Shown piece by piece: positions 24,654-32,347 of a DNA stretch of 64,000 nucleotides (the stretch's first letter is position 1; the number at the start of each line of letters is the position of its first letter). Location of the stretch: positions 372,001 to 436,000 of the forward strand of contig CAVTJR010000002.1 in NCBI GenBank assembly GCA_963735115.1, given 5' to 3'. Origin of the DNA: JAKACA01 sp963735115. Lineage in GTDB: Bacteria > Actinomycetota > Acidimicrobiia > Acidimicrobiales > Bog-793. The notes beneath the pieces were generated by a model, which saw only the letters and a list, made by a program, of their open reading frames with translations, did not search any database and was not told the DNA's origin. Both the position numbers and the translations under genes were made by a program.

Positions 24654-25316
24654 ATGCTGAAGGTATTTCTGCTGGACGATCATGAAGTCGTCCGCGCCGG
24701 CATCCGCGGCCTTCTCGAGGCCGAAGACGACATCGAGGTGGTGGGCGAGGCGGGAACGGCAGAGGAGGCGATCAACCGGGTACCGGCGTTGCGCCCGGAC
24801 GTGGCCGTCCTCGACGTGCGGCTGCCGGACGGAGACGGAGTCGAGGTCTGCCGGGAGCTCCGCAGCCGCATGCCCGAGCTCCGCTGCCTGATGCTCACGT
24901 CCTTCGCCGACGACGACGCCCTCTTCGCCGCCATCATGGGCGGCGCCTCCGGCTACGTGCTCAAGCAAATCCGTGGCACCGACCTCGTGTCGGCGATCAC
25001 TCGCGTCGGCAAGGGCGAGTCCCTCATCGACCCCACCCTCACCAAGCGGGTGCTGGACCGGCTCCGCAGCGGGCCGGAACAGGACGAGCGCCTCGCCCGC
25101 CTCTCGGATCAGGAACGGCGCATCCTCGACCTCCTCGCAGAGGGGTTGACGAATCGCCAGATCGCCGGGCGATTGTTCCTCGCCGAGAAGACGGTCAAGA
25201 ACTACGTGTCGAATCTGCTCACGAAGCTCGGCATGTCGAGACGGACGGAGGCCGCCGCCTTCGCGGCGCGCATCTCCGAGCGGCAGGCAGGTCGGCGGCC
25301 CGGGCTGGACGGCTGA
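24654..25316 (+). CDS. devR: DevR/DosR-like NarL-family response regulator
   Basis: This 220-residue regulator has a receiver domain (LLDDHEVVRAGIRGLL; D54 in AVLDVRLPDGDG; K in GYVLKQIRG) and a LuxR-type helix-turn-helix (LSDQERRILDLLAEGLTNRQIAGRLFLAEKTVKNYVSNLLTKLGM). The sequence follows mycobacterial DosR closely through RLPDGDGVEVCR and AEKTVKNYVS. DosR responds to hypoxia and nitric oxide through DosS/DosT-type kinases; no such kinase is in the window. It is the last gene of the cytochrome b run, 33 bases downstream. Confidence 0.85.
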   Translation: MLKVFLLDDHEVVRAGIRGLLEAEDDIEVVGEAGTAEEAINRVPALRPDVAVLDVRLPDGDGVEVCRELRSRMPELRCLMLTSFADDDALFAAIMGGASGYVLKQIRGTDLVSAITRVGKGESLIDPTLTKRVLDRLRSGPEQDERLARLSDQERRILDLLAEGLTNRQIAGRLFLAEKTVKNYVSNLLTKLGMSRRTEAAAFAARISERQAGRRPGLDG

Positions 25317-25375
25317 GCGACCTCAGCACCACGGCCATTCAGAGCCCTTCAGCCCGCAGTACCCTCGACCGGAGT

Positions 25376-26195
25376 ATGAACCTCCGGTCCCACCTGAACC
25401 GCCGCCCGCTGCTACTGGCGGCGGCGGGGGCGGCCTGCATCTCGTCATCTGCCATCCTCGTGCAGCTCGCCGATGTCGGGGCCGCGACGACGGCATTCTT
25501 CCGCTGCCTGCTCGCACTGCCCGCACTCGGCGTGATCGCCCTGCTCGAACAGCGTCGCTACGGCCCTCGCAGCGCGTCTCAACGTGGCAAGGCAGCCGCC
25601 GCCGGAATCGCCTTCGCCGTCGACCTCGTCTTGTGGAACCACGCCATCGCCGACGTCGGTGCCGGGGTGGCGACGGTGCTCGGCAACCTCCAGGTGCTCT
25701 TCGTGGCCGTAGCCGCCTGGGCGGTCTTCTCCGAGCGGCCCTCCGGGCGCTTCCTGGCGGCTCTCCCGGTCGTGGCCGTCGGCGTTGTGCTCGCCGCCGG
25801 GATCGTGGGTGGCAGTTCCTACGGTCACCATCCCGTAGCCGGGATCCTGTACGGCGTCGGAACATCCATCGCCTATGCCGTCTTCCTCCTCGTGTTGCGC
25901 AACGTGTCTGCCGGCTCGCCTCACGTAGCAGGGCCGCTCGCCGACGCCACGGCCGGCGCTGCGGTCCTCGTCACTCCCCCGCTTGCCAGCGGCGGTCTCG
26001 TCGCTCATGCTGTTGCTGCAACCGGCGGTCGCCGTGCTGCTGGCGGCCATAGTGCTCTCGCAGCACCCCACCCTCTGGCAGCTGATCGGCGCCGCCCTCG
26101 TGTGCGCAGGCGTTCTTCTGGCGGCCTGGAAGTCCGTCGCCCCGGCGGGCGATCTGGCCGTGAACCCGGTGGGTGGGCGCAGGGCGGCGACCTAG
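25376..26195 (+). pseudogene. EamA/DMT-family transporter, internal deletion
   Basis: The first 190 codons encode a good EamA repeat and the start of the second (ISSSAILVQLADVGAATTAFFRCLLALP; LFVAVAAWAVFSERPSG). At about 25975-25985 the frame breaks and about 40 expected residues are missing. The end LPAAVSSLMLLLQPAVAVLL and QLIGAALVCAGVLLAAW continues in another frame to a stop at 26193. Loss of about 100 bases plus a frame change indicates genuine decay. Native proteins of this family export metabolites. Confidence 0.75.
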
Positions 26196-26305
26196 TACCG
26201 GGCCCCCCGACTCAGATGGCACACGAGGCAACTCGCACGTGCGCGCCGCCTGCCGCCGGCCTGAAAGCCCGGACAACATAAGGGTGTCGCGCTAGCGTCA
26301 GTGAG

Positions 26306-27511
26306 ATGTGGAAGGCACCCACTCGTCGCCCGCAAGCGCCAATCGGCTGTCTTCTTGCAGTTGGCCTGACAGCGTTCTTGGCAGCGGCGTGCTCATCAGC
26401 TCAGGCGGTCTCAACGACGTCATCGACCGGCACCTCGTCGGCTGGCTCGAGCTCGACGACATCGGCGCCGGCCACGACGACGGCGCCAGCGGCGAAGACG
26501 GTGTGGTTGTGCCGGCCGCTGGCCCCGCAGGACCCCTGCACAGGGGACCTGAACACGACAGTCGTGCAAGCAGACGGCGCCAAGCTCCATCTGCCGGTGG
26601 CTCCGGCGGCGGCACCGTCGGTCGACTGCTTCTACCTCTACCCGACCGTCAGCCAGGAAACGAGCACCAACGCCAACCTCGAGGTCCAGCCGGCCGAGGT
26701 GGCCACGGCCGTCGCGCAGGCAGAGCGGTTCTCCCAAGTGTGCCGGGTGTGGGCACCCATGTACCGGCAGGAGACCCTGGCGGGGCTCGAGAAGGAAGGC
26801 CTCAGCAGCAATCCGTACACACAGATCGCCTACGCGAGCGTGCTGTCGGCCTGGCGGGACTACCTCGCCCACTACAACGACGGCCGACCGATCGTCTTCA
26901 TCGGTCACTCGCAGGGGGCGGCGATGCTCATCGACCTCCTCCGCAGCCAGGTGGACCCGAGCCCGACGCTGCGAAAGCGCCTCGTGTCGGCCATCATCCT
27001 CGGCGGCAACGTCCAAGTGCCTACGGGCAAGCTCGTCGGCGGCACGTTCCGGCACATCCCCGCCTGCCAGGCGGCCAGCGAGACCGGATGTGTCATCGCC
27101 TATTCGTCCTTTGAGGGCACGCCTCCGGCTGACAGCCTGTTCGCCCGACCCGGACAGGGCGTGTCCCTGCAATCCGGCCAGACCGCACGGGCCGGCCAGC
27201 AGGTCGTCTGCGTCAACCCGTCGGCTCCTTCGGGGGGCACAGGTGCCCTCCTGCCGATCTTCCCGGCACCCAATCGCGTGCTGGCACCCTGGGTCGAGTA
27301 CCCGGATCTGTACACGGCCACATGTGAATCTGCCGGCGACGCCACCTGGTTGAACATCCACGTCGTCAAGGCGACCGCCGACAACCGGCCGATCGTGAGC
27401 GACTCTCCGAACGGACCCACGTGGGGCTTGCACGACTACGACGTCAACCTCGCCCTCGGAAACCTCGTTCAGATGGTGCAGTCCGAGGTGGCGTCGCTGC
27501 CCGGCAGCTAA
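26306..27511 (+). CDS. DUF3089 esterase-like lipoprotein
   Basis: This protein has 401 residues. A signal peptide with lipobox LAAAC (Cys about 29) is followed by a serine/threonine-rich spacer of about 35 residues. The alpha/beta-hydrolase domain of the DUF3089 family then has CFYLYPTVS, CRVWAPMYRQ and the nucleophile elbow GHSQG (PIVFIGHSQGAAML). The C-terminal histidine region is LNIHVVKATADNR...GLHDYDVNLALGNL. It should sit on the outer face of the membrane and act on ester substrates. TAGCGT seven bases before the ATG suggests a leaderless transcript. Confidence 0.87.
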   Translation: MWKAPTRRPQAPIGCLLAVGLTAFLAAACSSAQAVSTTSSTGTSSAGSSSTTSAPATTTAPAAKTVWLCRPLAPQDPCTGDLNTTVVQADGAKLHLPVAPAAAPSVDCFYLYPTVSQETSTNANLEVQPAEVATAVAQAERFSQVCRVWAPMYRQETLAGLEKEGLSSNPYTQIAYASVLSAWRDYLAHYNDGRPIVFIGHSQGAAMLIDLLRSQVDPSPTLRKRLVSAIILGGNVQVPTGKLVGGTFRHIPACQAASETGCVIAYSSFEGTPPADSLFARPGQGVSLQSGQTARAGQQVVCVNPSAPSGGTGALLPIFPAPNRVLAPWVEYPDLYTATCESAGDATWLNIHVVKATADNRPIVSDSPNGPTWGLHDYDVNLALGNLVQMVQSEVASLPGS

Positions 27512-27533
27512 GGGGCGCGCAGGCGCGAAGCCG

Positions 27534-27572
27534 CCCCGGTTGGGACCTGATCGGTACCAGGCCCAACCGGGG
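27534..27572. terminator. Bidirectional hairpin terminator
   Basis: Arms CCCCGGTTGGG (27534-27544) and CCCAACCGGGG (27562-27572) extend inward with CCTG/CAGG around one bulged A. The stem is about 15 pairs with an 8-base loop. It lies exactly between two convergent genes (ends at 27511 and 27583). There is no T tract, as is common in high-GC actinobacteria. Confidence 0.75.
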
Positions 27573-27582
27573 CGCGGCGATC

Positions 27583-28146
27583 TCAGGAGACGAGCACCGC
27601 TTCGATCTCGAAGTGCAGACTGACCTTGTCGCCCACGACGACTCCACCCGTCTCCAAGGCGGCGTTGAAGTCGACGTGGAAGTCGCTGCGCAGGATCTCG
27701 CCGGTGGCGGTGAAGCCGGCACGCGTGCCGCCGAAGGGGTCCGGCCCGAAGCCGCCGAGCTCGAGAGCGAGCGAGACGGGCTTCGTGACGCCCTTCAGGG
27801 TGAGCTCCCCGTCGAGGATGAAGTCGTCGCCGTTCTGCCGGATGCCCGTCGAGCGGTACGTCATCGTGGGGTAGGTCTCCACCTCGAAGAAGTCCGCCGA
27901 CCGAAGGTGGTTGTCCCGGTCGGGCTGGCCCGTGTCGATCGAGTTCAGGTCGATGCTGGCGGTCACGCTCGACTCGAGCGGGTTCTCACCGGTGACGACT
28001 TCGACCTCGTACTTCGTGAACTTCCCACGGACCTTGCTCACCATCATGTGGCGCACGCTGAATCCCACCTCGGAGTGCGTCGCATCGACATTCCAACGGC
28101 CCGCAACGTAGCCAGGCACGCTCAGCAGTGTGCTCGTTTCGCTCAT
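27583..28146 (-). CDS. YceI-family lipid-binding protein
   Basis: This 187-residue protein has the YceI layout: GRWNVDATHSEVGFSVRHMMVSKVRGKF at the front, DTGQPDRDNHLRSADFFEVETYPTMTY in the middle, DGELTLKGVTKPVSL and SDFHVDFNAALETGGVVVGDKVSL at the end. These lipocalin-like barrels bind polyisoprenoids or amphiphiles. There is no signal peptide, so this member is probably cytoplasmic. A dyad just upstream (28168-28197) may be its operator. Confidence 0.88.
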   Translation of the reverse strand: MSETSTLLSVPGYVAGRWNVDATHSEVGFSVRHMMVSKVRGKFTKYEVEVVTGENPLESSVTASIDLNSIDTGQPDRDNHLRSADFFEVETYPTMTYRSTGIRQNGDDFILDGELTLKGVTKPVSLALELGGFGPDPFGGTRAGFTATGEILRSDFHVDFNAALETGGVVVGDKVSLHFEIEAVLVS

Positions 28147-28167
28147 GTCTTGTTTCCCTTCGTCCTA

Positions 28168-28197
28168 GTTGATGTAACAACCTCTAGCACCATCAAC
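28168..28197. promoter_or_regulatory. Inverted repeat upstream of yceI-family gene
   Basis: GTTGATG (28168-28174) and CATCAAC (28191-28197) form seven-base inverted arms. The left arm is also part of GTTGATGTAACAAC, a shape often bound by MarR-type repressors. It starts 21 bases upstream of the yceI-family start codon, where a promoter is expected. Confidence 0.4.
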
Positions 28198-28295
28198 CAG
28201 GGTGACAGATCAACTATTCCCTCCGAGGGGCGGCGTCTCGTCGCACTCGCGGCCGACGAGCGAGGCCAGGACGTCCTGCGAGCGCGCTGGGGCCC

Positions 28296-28901
28296 CTACC
28301 AGCGATCGCGATGGATGAGCTCTCCGGGCGACCGGCGGCGGGAGCGAAGATCCCGCCTGGGCGCCGCCGGATCTTCGTGACCGACGGCGACGCACCCCAC
28401 CGGATCATGGTCGTCTGGGACGCCGAATTCGCGGCGGAACGCGGGGATGTCGGAGGGGATCAGCCCGAACAGGAGGGCCCCGAGCCCTTCGTCCACGGCT
28501 GCCAACAGCATCAGCAGGCAGAGAAAGCCCGTATCGACGTACCAGTACGGCACCGGCCAACGGGACTCGTCGCGATCGACCCAGCCTTTGTCCGGCAGGG
28601 CGTAGCGGTCGAGGTAGGCGTTCTTCGATGCGAGCGCCACGGCGATCAGCGGCGCCCGCTCGATGGCGGCCCGCACAGCCGGGTCCCACCCGCCACCACC
28701 CTCGGTCGGTCGCTGGGACGTCCAGAAGCGGCCGCGATCCTCCGCCGTTGTAAGCACGAGAAGGGCGTACCCCTGGCTGTAGCCGGCCGACGGCGCTCTC
28801 AGAGCAGCCGCCAGGATCCGCTCGACGGTGTCGTCGTCGACCGGCTCCTCGCTGAAGTGACGGACCATCCGGCGCCGGCGAAGGACCTCCTCGAACTCCA
28901 T
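28296..28901 (-). CDS. Nitroreductase-family FMN protein
   Basis: This 201-residue protein starts with the FMN-phosphate contact region RRRRMVRHFSEEPVDD, followed by LRAPSAGYSQGYALLVLT, IERAPLIAVAL and a C-terminal FMN-binding part GALLFGLIPSDIPAFRREFGVPDDHDPVGCVAVGH. It probably uses NAD(P)H or F420H2; the substrate is unknown. The final 20 residues are arginine-rich and outside the fold. Nitroreductases are frequent members of DosR/OsdR regulons, but no box is seen here. Confidence 0.82.
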   Translation of the reverse strand: MEFEEVLRRRRMVRHFSEEPVDDDTVERILAAALRAPSAGYSQGYALLVLTTAEDRGRFWTSQRPTEGGGGWDPAVRAAIERAPLIAVALASKNAYLDRYALPDKGWVDRDESRWPVPYWYVDTGFLCLLMLLAAVDEGLGALLFGLIPSDIPAFRREFGVPDDHDPVGCVAVGHEDPAAPRRDLRSRRRSPGELIHRDRW

Positions 28902-29080
28902 CGCGGGCCTCAGCCGCCCGCGAGGGCGAACGCGGCCGGCGCCGCGCCGGCGCCACCCGAATGGCCTCGCCGTCCTGCTTCCGTGCGGCTCCTGCCGTCA
29001 GCCATCAGGGCGCAGCCTACCGAGTTCGCCGCGGGCGACTCGGGGGCGGCAACGATCCCGGTACGGCCGCAGGCTCGCCG

Positions 29081-30190
29081 TCACCCCGTGAACTCCTCGA
29101 GCGCCGTCACGAACTGGGAGGCGTCCTCGAACATCGAGGCGTAGCCGGCATCAGGCAGCTCGACTCGTTCCGATCCGGCGATCGACCTGCGGAGCAGGAG
29201 GCCGTCGGGCGCGGGAAAGACCGAGTCGTCGCTCCCGAACACGACCAGCGTGGGCACGACCACCGAACCCGTCGCATCCGCCAACGACTTGTTCGACCAC
29301 AGGCCGAGCTGAAGAGCGCTCTCGTCGGCCAGGGCAGCTCGGGTGACATCATCGGGCACGGTCGATTCGATAGCTGCCAGCCAAGCGGCTTCGGCAACAG
29401 CCCCACCCGGCGGCGACAGGCCTGGCGACGAACCGGCGGATGCCGACGAGCCGCCGAAGAACGTCGCCGCCAGCGAGGCCGCAGTCGCCGTGGCCGAGTC
29501 CAGCAGGGTGGTGACGCTTGCGGCCGGCCGTGCCGCCTCGGGGCCACCTGCCGAGGAGTCGACGAGCACGAGGGACCGCTCGCTGGCGGGATGGCGCTCC
29601 GCCAGGGCGAGGGCGACCTCGCCCCCGAGGCCCCAGCCGAGCAGGGTCGGCTGCGCGAGCGCCAGCGCCTGAATCAGCCCGGCCGTCTCGTCGGCCAGCC
29701 AGTCGAGCGTCATGGGCGCCAGCGCCGGCTCGGAGTAGCCGACGCCGGGAAAGTCGAACTCCGTCACGCGGTAGTGCTGTGCCAACGTCGAGAGCAGGCT
29801 CGGCTCCCACCACGCCATCGATCCGTCCTGACCCATGATGAGCAGCAGGTCCGGCCCGGATCCGAACTGCCTGAAGGCCACTTGCTCGATCGACAGGTAG
29901 CCCGGCTCGCCCGCAGCCGGCAGCGGCGCTGTGGAACGGCCAGGCGGGATGGCGACCACGGGCACGCGGCTGACGGCCCCGAGAAACGCTTCGCCGGGAA
30001 CCGAGGTTCCCGCCACGGCAACCGGGGGAGGCAGCGTCGTCGTGGTGGTGGTCGAGCTCGAGGTCGAGGTCGAGTCCGCCGGAACCGAGCTCGTGGCCCC
30101 TCCCGGCGGCGAGCTGGCCCCTGCGGTGCAGCCCGTCAGCGCCAGCGCGGCGCCGAGGACGCCAACGAGAACCGACCGCGTCGCCGGCAG
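29081..30190 (-). CDS. Alpha/beta-hydrolase-fold lipoprotein with altered nucleophile site
   Basis: The signal peptide PATRSVLVGVLGAALALTGC ends in a lipobox cysteine. A serine/threonine/proline spacer of about 40 residues and an alpha/beta-hydrolase domain follow (LLLIMGQDGSMAWWEP, VTEFDFPGVGYSEPA, LVVFGSDDSVFPAPDG). The nucleophile elbow reads GWGLGG where GxSxG is expected, so the catalytic serine is replaced by glycine. No ATG, GTG or TTG lies in frame near the signal peptide; CTG at 30190 is the nearest possibility, or one base is missing so that ATG at about 30219 is the start. The protein may be non-enzymatic. Confidence 0.7.
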   Translation of the reverse strand: MPATRSVLVGVLGAALALTGCTAGASSPPGGATSSVPADSTSTSSSTTTTTTLPPPVAVAGTSVPGEAFLGAVSRVPVVAIPPGRSTAPLPAAGEPGYLSIEQVAFRQFGSGPDLLLIMGQDGSMAWWEPSLLSTLAQHYRVTEFDFPGVGYSEPALAPMTLDWLADETAGLIQALALAQPTLLGWGLGGEVALALAERHPASERSLVLVDSSAGGPEAARPAASVTTLLDSATATAASLAATFFGGSSASAGSSPGLSPPGGAVAEAAWLAAIESTVPDDVTRAALADESALQLGLWSNKSLADATGSVVVPTLVVFGSDDSVFPAPDGLLLRRSIAGSERVELPDAGYASMFEDASQFVTALEEFTG

Positions 30191-30292
30191 GCTCGTCGAG
30201 ACCTGCCCGACTGTGGCATCGTGTCGGCCGCGCCGGGGACGCCGGCGCCTCAGGGTGCCGGCAGTCCGGCGGGATGAGAGTGGGGTGGCGGG

Positions 30293-31198
30293 GTGGGATG
30301 TCTCGAGGGGAAGGTGGCCGTCGTCACGGGAGGCGGCGGCGGCATCGGCCGGGCGGAAGCACTCGCCCTCGCCGCCGAAGGCGCCGCAGTCGTCGTCAAC
30401 GATCTCGGCGCTGACCTTGCGGGCCGGGAGCGGTCCTCCTCCGGCGCGACCGAGGTCGTCCGCCACATCGAGGCGGCGGGCGGTTGTGCGGTGGCCAACG
30501 GCGACGACGTCGCCAGCTACGCGGGAGCCGAGGGGATCCTGACCGATGCCCTCTCCGCCTACGGCCGCCTCGACATCGTCGTGAACAACGCCGGCATCCT
30601 TCGCGACCGCATGTCGTTCAACATGCCGGAGGAGGACTTCGACGATGTCGTGCGCGTCCACCTGAAGGGGCACTTCTCCATGGCACGGACGGCGGGGGCG
30701 TACTGGCGAGAGCGGCAGAAGGCGGGAGAGCCCGTCTCCGGCCGCATCATCAACACCACGAGCGAAGCCGGCCTCTTCGGCAGCGCCGGCCAGGCGAACT
30801 ATGCCGCCGCCAAGGGCGCCATCGCCACGCTCACGATCACCCTGGCACGGGAGTACGAGCGCTTCGGTGTCACCGTGAACGCCATCGCCCCTCGCGCCCG
30901 CACTCGGATGACCACATCGGCTCTCGGGCCGCTCGAGCCCCAGCCGGGTGCCTTCGACTCCTGGGCGCCCGAGAACGTCGCCCCAGTCGTCGTATGGCTC
31001 GCGAGCGAGGCGGCCGCCGGCATCAGCGGCCAATTCTTCGTCGTCTGGGGCGGGGCCGTCCACCTCGTGGCCCCTTACACGCCCGTCGCCAGTCTGCAGC
31101 GCGAGGGCGCTTGGACCGTCAGCGAGTTGACCGAGCACCAGGACGAGCTCTTCACAGGTCGCTCGAGCGGCGTGCCGCCATTCCCCTTCGGCGCCTGA
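30293..31198 (+). CDS. Short-chain dehydrogenase/reductase
   Basis: This 301-residue classical SDR has the nucleotide motif VVTGGGGGIGRAEAL at about residues 10-24, NNAG (NNAGILRDRM), catalytic Ser in INTTSEAG and YAAAKG with catalytic Tyr and Lys. The fold resembles 3-oxoacyl reductase or hydroxyacyl dehydrogenase of lipid metabolism (NDLG after beta 2, as in 17-beta-HSD4-like SDRs). It starts at GTG and is divergent from the hydrolase lipoprotein. Substrate unknown. Confidence 0.88.
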   Translation: MGCLEGKVAVVTGGGGGIGRAEALALAAEGAAVVVNDLGADLAGRERSSSGATEVVRHIEAAGGCAVANGDDVASYAGAEGILTDALSAYGRLDIVVNNAGILRDRMSFNMPEEDFDDVVRVHLKGHFSMARTAGAYWRERQKAGEPVSGRIINTTSEAGLFGSAGQANYAAAKGAIATLTITLAREYERFGVTVNAIAPRARTRMTTSALGPLEPQPGAFDSWAPENVAPVVVWLASEAAAGISGQFFVVWGGAVHLVAPYTPVASLQREGAWTVSELTEHQDELFTGRSSGVPPFPFGA

Positions 31199-31244
31199 AG
31201 GTCCGGGGGCCTGCCCACCAGGTGCAGCCGCCGTTGCGACCTCG

Positions 31245-32342
31245 TCACTCCGCCGACTCGGGTGCGGGCCGCTTCCACCGGATCCTGGCGAGACGCTTTT
31301 CGGACACATAGCCGTTGTCGACGAACCAACGCGCCGAGCGCGTGAGGGCGTCTCGCGCCGGGCGGGAGCGGTAGCCGAGCTCGCGCCGGGCGCGCTCGTC
31401 GGAGAAGATCATCTTCGTGGTGGCCATCCTCGTGCCTTCGAGGGGCACCGACGGCGGGCGGCGGGCGATTCGCCCTTCGATCAGCTCGGAGGCGTAGGCG
31501 GCACCGAGGGCGAAGCCGGTAGGTACCCGCAGAGCCGGGCGCGGCAGGCCGGTCTCGTCGGCGAGGATCTCGAGGATCTCCCGGAACGGGAGGTTCTCCC
31601 CGCCGAGGATGTAGCTCCTGCCCTGCCGTCCCAGCTCGAGTGCGGCCACGTGCCCGGCAGCGAGATCCTCGACGTCCACGACGTTGAGCGACGTCTCCAC
31701 GTAGCCCGGGATTCGGCCGTTCAGGAAGTCGAGGACGGTGCGGCCCGTCGGCGTGGGCGCTCGGTCGCGCGGGCCGACGGGCAACGTCGGCTGAACGAGG
31801 ACGACAGGCAGTCCTTCCGCACCGGCGCGGAGCACCTCGTGCTCGGCGACGTACTTCGAGCGCTTGTAGCTGCCAAAGAGGTGCTCGACCCGCGGCCAGT
31901 CATTCTCGGTTGCCGGCCGGCCGCTGTCGGTCCCGTCGAGCCCTATCGTCCCGACCGTGCTCGTGTAGACGACGCGCTCGCAGCCGGACTCACGGGCGGC
32001 CGCGAGGACGTTGAGTGTTCCGCCCACGTTCACGTCGTAGAACTCGTTGGCGTCGGGTACCCAGAAGCGGTAGAGGGCAGCGATGTGGAACACGACACGA
32101 GCGCCATCCACGGCCCTGCGGACACCGCTCGGATCCTTCAGGTCGACCTCGAGGCGCTCGAGGTCGAGGCCGAGGACGTTCTCCCGATCAGCTTCGGGCT
32201 GGAGGACGGCCGCCACCTGCACCCCCCGATCGAGCAGCGCCCTCGTCACCGCCGAGCCGATGAAACCGGCAGCCCCCGTCACCACGACGCGGTCTCCCGC
32301 CTCGAGCGAGAGGAACCGGGACGGCTCGTCGGCGTCAACCAC
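31245..32342 (-). CDS. NAD-dependent epimerase, HpnA-like (hopanoid-associated sugar epimerase)
   Basis: This 365-residue extended SDR has VVVTGAAGFIGSAVTRALL at the N-terminus, VFHIAALYRFWVPDANEFYDVNVGGT, TSTVGTIG, the YKRSKYVAE catalytic lysine block and LNVVDVEDLAAGHV. The ALYRFW and FYDVNVGGT segments are characteristic of HpnA and dihydroflavonol-reductase-like enzymes. It begins with GTG only five bases after the aminotransferase gene, so the two form an operon. An HpnA role is inferred from similarity and that partner. Confidence 0.8.
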   Translation of the reverse strand: MVDADEPSRFLSLEAGDRVVVTGAAGFIGSAVTRALLDRGVQVAAVLQPEADRENVLGLDLERLEVDLKDPSGVRRAVDGARVVFHIAALYRFWVPDANEFYDVNVGGTLNVLAAARESGCERVVYTSTVGTIGLDGTDSGRPATENDWPRVEHLFGSYKRSKYVAEHEVLRAGAEGLPVVLVQPTLPVGPRDRAPTPTGRTVLDFLNGRIPGYVETSLNVVDVEDLAAGHVAALELGRQGRSYILGGENLPFREILEILADETGLPRPALRVPTGFALGAAYASELIEGRIARRPPSVPLEGTRMATTKMIFSDERARRELGYRSRPARDALTRSARWFVDNGYVSEKRLARIRWKRPAPESAE

Positions 32343-32347
32343 GAGGC

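Noticed and set aside
30191..31309. Extension of the hydrolase lipoprotein frame to 742 codons
   Set aside because: The added part is antisense to a classical SDR gene and has no homology; the lipoprotein signal peptide marks the true N-terminus near 30190.
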